Shown here in pieces: positions 60,071 to 64,000 of a stretch of 64,000 nt of DNA. Below the pieces are notes generated by a model. That model did no database searches. It saw only the letters and a list, made by a program, of their open reading frames with translations, and was not told where the DNA came from. The stretch is from Luteibacter sp. OK325 (GTDB taxonomy: Bacteria; Pseudomonadota; Gammaproteobacteria; Xanthomonadales; Rhodanobacteraceae), in assembly GCF_003050935.1 (NCBI RefSeq), contig NZ_QAOX01000003.1, positions 434,001 through 498,000 of the forward strand, written 5' to 3'. Every line of letters begins with the position of its first letter. The stretch's first letter is position 1. A program made the position numbers and the translations under genes.

Positions 60071-62398
60071 TTACGGGGTGGTCGAGGCCGGAGGGCTCTG
60101 CGGCACCTGCGCGGTTTGCGGGGCGTCGATCTTGCGGCCGCCGTACGGCAGCACCTGCGTAGCGACCTTCGGGTCCGCCTTGATCAGCGCGACTTCGTCG
60201 CCAACGATGTGGGCGGCTTCGTCGAGCGGCGTGTCCTTGGCCTTCTTCGCATCGGCTTCCGCCTTGATCTCGGTCTTCAGGCTGCGCTCGTTCGCGTTGA
60301 GGCCGTCGTCGCCGTTGTTGGCGTCGTCGGCGGCATCCGCCGCGCTGCCGTCGCCACCGAAGATCGCCTTGCGACGGTTACGGAAGTCGGTCTGCAGTGC
60401 GTCGTACTGCTTGCGCTCGGCCTGGCGTGCGGCGAAGTTCAGCGAGATGTCGGTCTTGTCGCGCAGCTTCTTGTACTCGGCCATTTCGTCGAGCATGAGT
60501 TTCCATGCCGGCGAATTCGCCACGCGCGCGTCGTGCCTGGCGTTGAGCGGACCGACGATGGGCTTCAGGTCGGCGACCGGCTTGTAGTCGGCCGGATCGA
60601 TGTGACGCCACGGCAGCGCGTTGTCGTAGGTGGACTCGCCGAATTCTTTCGCGTCGCCGTTCTGCGGGAACATGACGTCCGGCGTGACACCCTTCAGCTG
60701 CGTGCTGTCGCCGTTGATGCGGATGAACTCGGCGATGGTCATCTTCAGCTCGCCGTACTTGGCGGTCTCGCCCGTAACGGACTTGCCGAACTTGTCGAGG
60801 TCGACCAGGTTCTGCACGGTGCCCTTGCCGAAGGTCGGTTCGCCGATGATGAGGCCGCGGCCGTAGTCCTGGATCGCGGCGGCGAAGATCTCCGACGCCG
60901 AGGCCGAGCCACGATTGACCAGCACGGCCATGGGGCCGTCCCAGGCCATGCCCGGGGCATCGTCGCCCTGCGCGTCGATCTGGCCGCGCGCGTCACGCAC
61001 CTGCACGACCGGACCGGTGTCGATGAACAGACCGGTGAGCTCGGTGGCTTCGGACAGCGAGCCGCCGCCGTTGTTGCGCAGGTCGATGACCACGCCTTCG
61101 ACCTTCTGCGCCTTCAGCTCGGTGAGCAGCTTGGAGACGTCGCGGGTGGCGCTCTTGAAGTTGGCGTCGCCGTTACGACGGGCGCCGAAGTCCTGGTAGA
61201 AGGTGGGCAGGTCGATCACGCCGATCTTGCGCGTGACATCGCCGTCTTTCACATCGATGACCTTGGACTTGGCGGCCTGCTCTTCCATCGTGACCTTCTT
61301 GCGGACCAGCGTGACGACGTCGTGCTTGCCGTCCACGCCGGCATCGGCCGGAAGAATCTCGATGCGAACCGTGGTGTCTTTCTTGCCGCGGATCAGCTTG
61401 ACCACGTCGTCCTGGCGCCAGCCGACGACGTCGACCATCGGGCCGGTTTCGCCCTGGCCGATCGCGACGATGCGGTCGCCCGCCTTCATCTTGCCGGACT
61501 TGATCGCCGGACCGCCCGGAACGAGTTCGCGGATGGTGGTGTAGTCGTCGCGCGCCTGCAGCACGGCGCCGATACCTTCCAGCGACAGGCGCATGGCGAT
61601 ATCGAAGGCGTCCGCAGCACGGGGGCCGAGGTAATCGGTGTGCGGGTCGGTGGAGTTGGCGTACGCGGTCATGAAGGCCTGCGTCGCGTCTTCGTCGTCG
61701 AGCTGGCGCACGCGACTGATGTAGGTGGCGTAGCGCTTGTCGAGCGTCTTGCGGATGTCGTCGTCGCTCTTGCCGGCCAGCTTCAGGCGCAGCCAGTCGT
61801 TCATGGTGCGCTTGCGCCAGACGTCGTCGAGCTCGGCCTGGTTCTTCGGGATCGCGGCTTTCTTGCGGTCGAAGTTGAAGCTGTCGTTGCCGCTGAAGTC
61901 GAAGCCCTTCTTGAGCAGGCCGCGCGCATAGTTCATGCGGTCGACGGCGCGCGACACGTACAGGTTGAACACCGAGAACGGACCGGTGAGGTCCTGGTTC
62001 CAGATCGCGTCGTCGAACTGCGACTTCAGTGGCGCGAACTTGTCCATGTCTTCCTGGGTGAAGAAGACTTTCTCGCTATCGAGCGCGTCGAAGTAGGCCT
62101 TGTAGATTTTCGCCGACATGGCGTCGTCGAGCGGCTGGGCCTGGTAGTGAAAACGCGTGAGGAAACGCGCCGACAGCTGCGAGGCCTGGGCCTCGGCTGC
62201 CGTGGGCTTCAACGGCAGGCTCGACTCCTTGCGCTGCGGCTCCGGCGAGGTCGCCGCTTCGGAGGCGTCCTTCGGCTGGGGCGCCGCGGGCTTGGTCGCC
62301 GGCGCAGCCGCACCCGGCTGCTGCGGGGCGGCTGTCTGTGCCTGGGCACCCGCGGCGGCAAGGGCCAGCAGGAGGGCGAACGCGGGGCGAAGGGTCAT
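60071..62398 (-). CDS. prc: Tail-specific (carboxy-terminal processing) protease (775 aa)
   Basis: Periplasmic protease that trims protein C-termini and controls murein hydrolases. The signal peptide is FALLLALAAAGAQA. An N-terminal helical domain precedes PDZ (LEGIGAVLQARDDYTTIREL) and the S41 catalytic domain with Ser in VNRGSASASEIFA and Lys in GEPTFGKGTVQN. A C-terminal DUF3340-like region follows. Length is near the usual for Prc. The terminator at 60041 follows directly. Confidence 0.92.
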   Translation of the reverse strand: MTLRPAFALLLALAAAGAQAQTAAPQQPGAAAPATKPAAPQPKDASEAATSPEPQRKESSLPLKPTAAEAQASQLSARFLTRFHYQAQPLDDAMSAKIYKAYFDALDSEKVFFTQEDMDKFAPLKSQFDDAIWNQDLTGPFSVFNLYVSRAVDRMNYARGLLKKGFDFSGNDSFNFDRKKAAIPKNQAELDDVWRKRTMNDWLRLKLAGKSDDDIRKTLDKRYATYISRVRQLDDEDATQAFMTAYANSTDPHTDYLGPRAADAFDIAMRLSLEGIGAVLQARDDYTTIRELVPGGPAIKSGKMKAGDRIVAIGQGETGPMVDVVGWRQDDVVKLIRGKKDTTVRIEILPADAGVDGKHDVVTLVRKKVTMEEQAAKSKVIDVKDGDVTRKIGVIDLPTFYQDFGARRNGDANFKSATRDVSKLLTELKAQKVEGVVIDLRNNGGGSLSEATELTGLFIDTGPVVQVRDARGQIDAQGDDAPGMAWDGPMAVLVNRGSASASEIFAAAIQDYGRGLIIGEPTFGKGTVQNLVDLDKFGKSVTGETAKYGELKMTIAEFIRINGDSTQLKGVTPDVMFPQNGDAKEFGESTYDNALPWRHIDPADYKPVADLKPIVGPLNARHDARVANSPAWKLMLDEMAEYKKLRDKTDISLNFAARQAERKQYDALQTDFRNRRKAIFGGDGSAADAADDANNGDDGLNANERSLKTEIKAEADAKKAKDTPLDEAAHIVGDEVALIKADPKVATQVLPYGGRKIDAPQTAQVPQSPPASTTP

Positions 62399-62429
62399 GT
62401 AGTCGAAGCCTCGGATTGCTTTGGGGCGT

Positions 62430-63428
62430 TTATTCGACGACGCCGGCGGCGTGAGCCATCAGGTCGGCATGGTAGGAGGATCGCACCAACGGGCCGGAAG
62501 CGACATGGCCGAAGCCCATCTCTTCACCGGCGACGCGCAGCGCCTCGAATTCGTCCGGCGTCCAGTAACGGACCACCGGATGGTGATGCGCCGTCGGCTG
62601 CAGGTACTGGCCGATGGTGATCATGTCGACGTCATGGGCGCGTAGATCCCGCATCGTCTCGAGCACCTGCTCCAGGGTCTCGCCCAGGCCCAGCATGATG
62701 CCGGACTTGGTCGGGACTTCCGGATGCTGCGCCTTGAAGCGCTTGAGCAGGTCGAGCGACCACTGGTAGTCGGCGCCCGGACGGACTTCGCGGTACAGGT
62801 GCGGGACCGTTTCGAGGTTGTGGTTGAAGACGTCCGGCGGGAAGTCCTTCATGACTTCCAGCGCGCGCTCCATACGGCCCTTGCCGCGGAAATCCGGGGT
62901 GAGGATCTCGATGCGGATGTTCGGGCTGGCGTGGCGCACCGCGCGGATGCACGAGGCGAAATGCTCGGCACCACCGTCGCGGAGATCGTCGCGATCGACC
63001 GAGGTGATCACCACGTACTTCAGGCGCATGTCGCGGATGGTCTCGGCCAGGCGTGCCGGCTCGAGCGGATCCGGCGGCTGCGGGCGACCGTGGGCCACGT
63101 CGCAGAACGAGCAACGGCGGGTGCAGACCTCGCCGAGGATCATGAAGGTGGCGGTGCCCTTGGAGAAGCACTCGTGGATATTCGGGCAGGACGCTTCTTC
63201 GCACACCGTGACCAGCGAATTCTCGCGCAGGCGCGCCTTCAGCTGCTGCACGGCATTGCCCTGGGGCAGGCGCACGCGGATCCAGCTGGGCTTGCGCAGC
63301 GTGGGCACGTCGGTATCGAAGTTCGCGCGGTTGAGCGCGATCTTGTCGTTACCGAGCATCTTCTCGCCGGGCTTGTCGACGACGGCGATGGGAATGCTGC
63401 GGGAGGGGGAAGTGGAGGTTTGGCTCAT
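62430..63428 (-). CDS. lipA: Lipoyl synthase (332 aa)
   Basis: Radical-SAM enzyme inserting two sulfurs into protein-bound octanoate. Auxiliary-cluster cysteines are in [12 protein letters not shown], the radical-SAM cluster in CTRRCSFCD, and the terminal RSSYHAD holds the conserved Arg-Ser. The ATG at 63428 starts a normal-length protein 13 bases after lipB. It modifies the lipoyl domains of AceF and LpdA encoded downstream. Confidence 0.94.
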   Translation of the reverse strand: MSQTSTSPSRSIPIAVVDKPGEKMLGNDKIALNRANFDTDVPTLRKPSWIRVRLPQGNAVQQLKARLRENSLVTVCEEASCPNIHECFSKGTATFMILGEVCTRRCSFCDVAHGRPQPPDPLEPARLAETIRDMRLKYVVITSVDRDDLRDGGAEHFASCIRAVRHASPNIRIEILTPDFRGKGRMERALEVMKDFPPDVFNHNLETVPHLYREVRPGADYQWSLDLLKRFKAQHPEVPTKSGIMLGLGETLEQVLETMRDLRAHDVDMITIGQYLQPTAHHHPVVRYWTPDEFEALRVAGEEMGFGHVASGPLVRSSYHADLMAHAAGVVE

Positions 63429-63441
63429 AACGGCTACGACC

Positions 63442-64000
63442 TCAGACCGCAATGCGGGCGGGGAGTTCGGGGAGGGAGGGTTCGGCTGGCACGGCGTGGA
63501 AGCCAAACTGCTTACAGAATTCCTGTACCAGGACGTCTTCCACGTCCGCCAACCGTGACGGACCGCCCAAGTCTAACACCTGGGTGACCTCCAAACCCTT
63601 GTAGCCGCAGGGATTGATGCGGTGATAGGGCTCGAGGTCCATGTCCACGTTGAAGGCCAGCCCGTGGAAGCTGCAGCCCCGGCGAATACGCAGCCCGAGG
63701 GCCGCGACCTTGGCCCCGGCCACGTAGACGCCCGGGGCGCCCTCGAGCCGTTCGGCGCCGATATTCCATTCGCCCATGGTGTCGATGATGGCCTGCTCGA
63801 TCCGGTTGACCAGCTCGCGCACGCCAACGCCCACGCGGCGCAGGTCGATCATCGGGTAGGCCACGATCTGGCCGGGACCGTGATAGGTCACCTGGCCGCC
63901 TCGGTCCACGCGCACCACGGGGATATCCCCCGCCGCCAGCACGTGCTCTTCCTTACCCGCCTGGCCCAGGGTGAACACCGGGTCATGCTCCAGCAGCCAC
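63442..64000 (-). CDS. lipB: Octanoyltransferase, 5' end beyond window
   Basis: Transfers octanoate from ACP to lipoyl domains, the step before Lip[40 protein letters not shown] (catalytic Lys) and [13 protein letters not shown] (catalytic Cys) are diagnostic. The frame is open to the window end ([12 protein letters not shown]), so about 20-40 N-terminal residues are missing. First gene of lipB-lipA. Confidence 0.93.
   Translation of the reverse strand, partial: WLLEHDPVFTLGQAGKEEHVLAAGDIPVVRVDRGGQVTYHGPGQIVAYPMIDLRRVGVGVRELVNRIEQAIIDTMGEWNIGAERLEGAPGVYVAGAKVAALGLRIRRGCSFHGLAFNVDMDLEPYHRINPCGYKGLEVTQVLDLGGPSRLADVEDVLVQEFCKQFGFHAVPAEPSLPELPARIAV

Noticed and set aside
60023-62620. Long plus-strand open frame opposite prc
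   Set aside because: Same reason: antisense shadow of a complete Prc protease, no ribosome site, and it would start inside the terminator.

Overview
The window comes from a GC-rich gammaproteobacterium of the order Xanthomonadales, most likely a Rhodanobacteraceae member (Luteibacter/Dyella-like). I infer this from gene content, not from a database search. The supporting features are XVIPCD-tailed type IV secretion effectors beside a VirD4 ATPase, a class II ribonucleotide reductase split into NrdJa and NrdJb, a lipoyl-tagged LpdA beside AceF, a PdsS/PdsR-type two-component pair, and dense REP elements with a RAYT transposase.

Bases 1-14,600 form an accessory type IV secretion (T4SS) effector/immunity region, mostly on the minus strand. 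It has two related zinc-metallopeptidase effectors (HEVQH motif, glutamine-rich XVIPCD tails). Each is directly downstream of a protein carrying the same immunity-like domain. One of these immunity-like proteins is fused in frame to the C-terminus of VirD4. Two further predicted exported partners (an LprI-like protein and a 205-residue protein) start inside the stop codon of an effector or effector remnant. Two small paralogous genes head the clusters. Each is accompanied by a duplicated non-coding block whose hairpins covary on the plus strand, a candidate undescribed RNA.

Bases 14,900-25,600 look like a defence island. It holds a DUF3427/DUF3883-like nuclease candidate, an Hsp70/actin-fold ATPase paired with a helical protein ending in a GrpE-like segment, and a MORC/GHKL ATPase - SF2 helicase - nuclease candidate trio (ATGA overlaps) facing a beta-class DNA methyltransferase. 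The last four resemble the MORC-type restriction-modification operons described by Iyer and Aravind and the Hma systems of PADLOC.

From 25,757 rightwards the content is housekeeping: nrdJb, a histone-H1-like gene, nrdJa with an NrdR-like box, a DegQ-type protease, a PstS-like/LysM protein, a HAD phosphatase, an M17 aminopeptidase, hydrolases, trpE, a two-component system, tandem Sel1 proteins, rpe, a DjlA-like co-chaperone, a cytochrome c, purC, membrane proteins, a glycosidase, an amino-acid permease, a RAYT transposase, lpdA-aceF, mscS, prc and lipB-lipA. The lipoate genes (lipB, lipA) lie within 9 kb of the lipoyl-bearing AceF and LpdA they serve.

REP palindromes of three stem variants occupy most intergenic gaps from 31.7 to 60 kb and are absent from the first 31 kb. 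That fits the left part being more recently acquired or shielded from REP spread.
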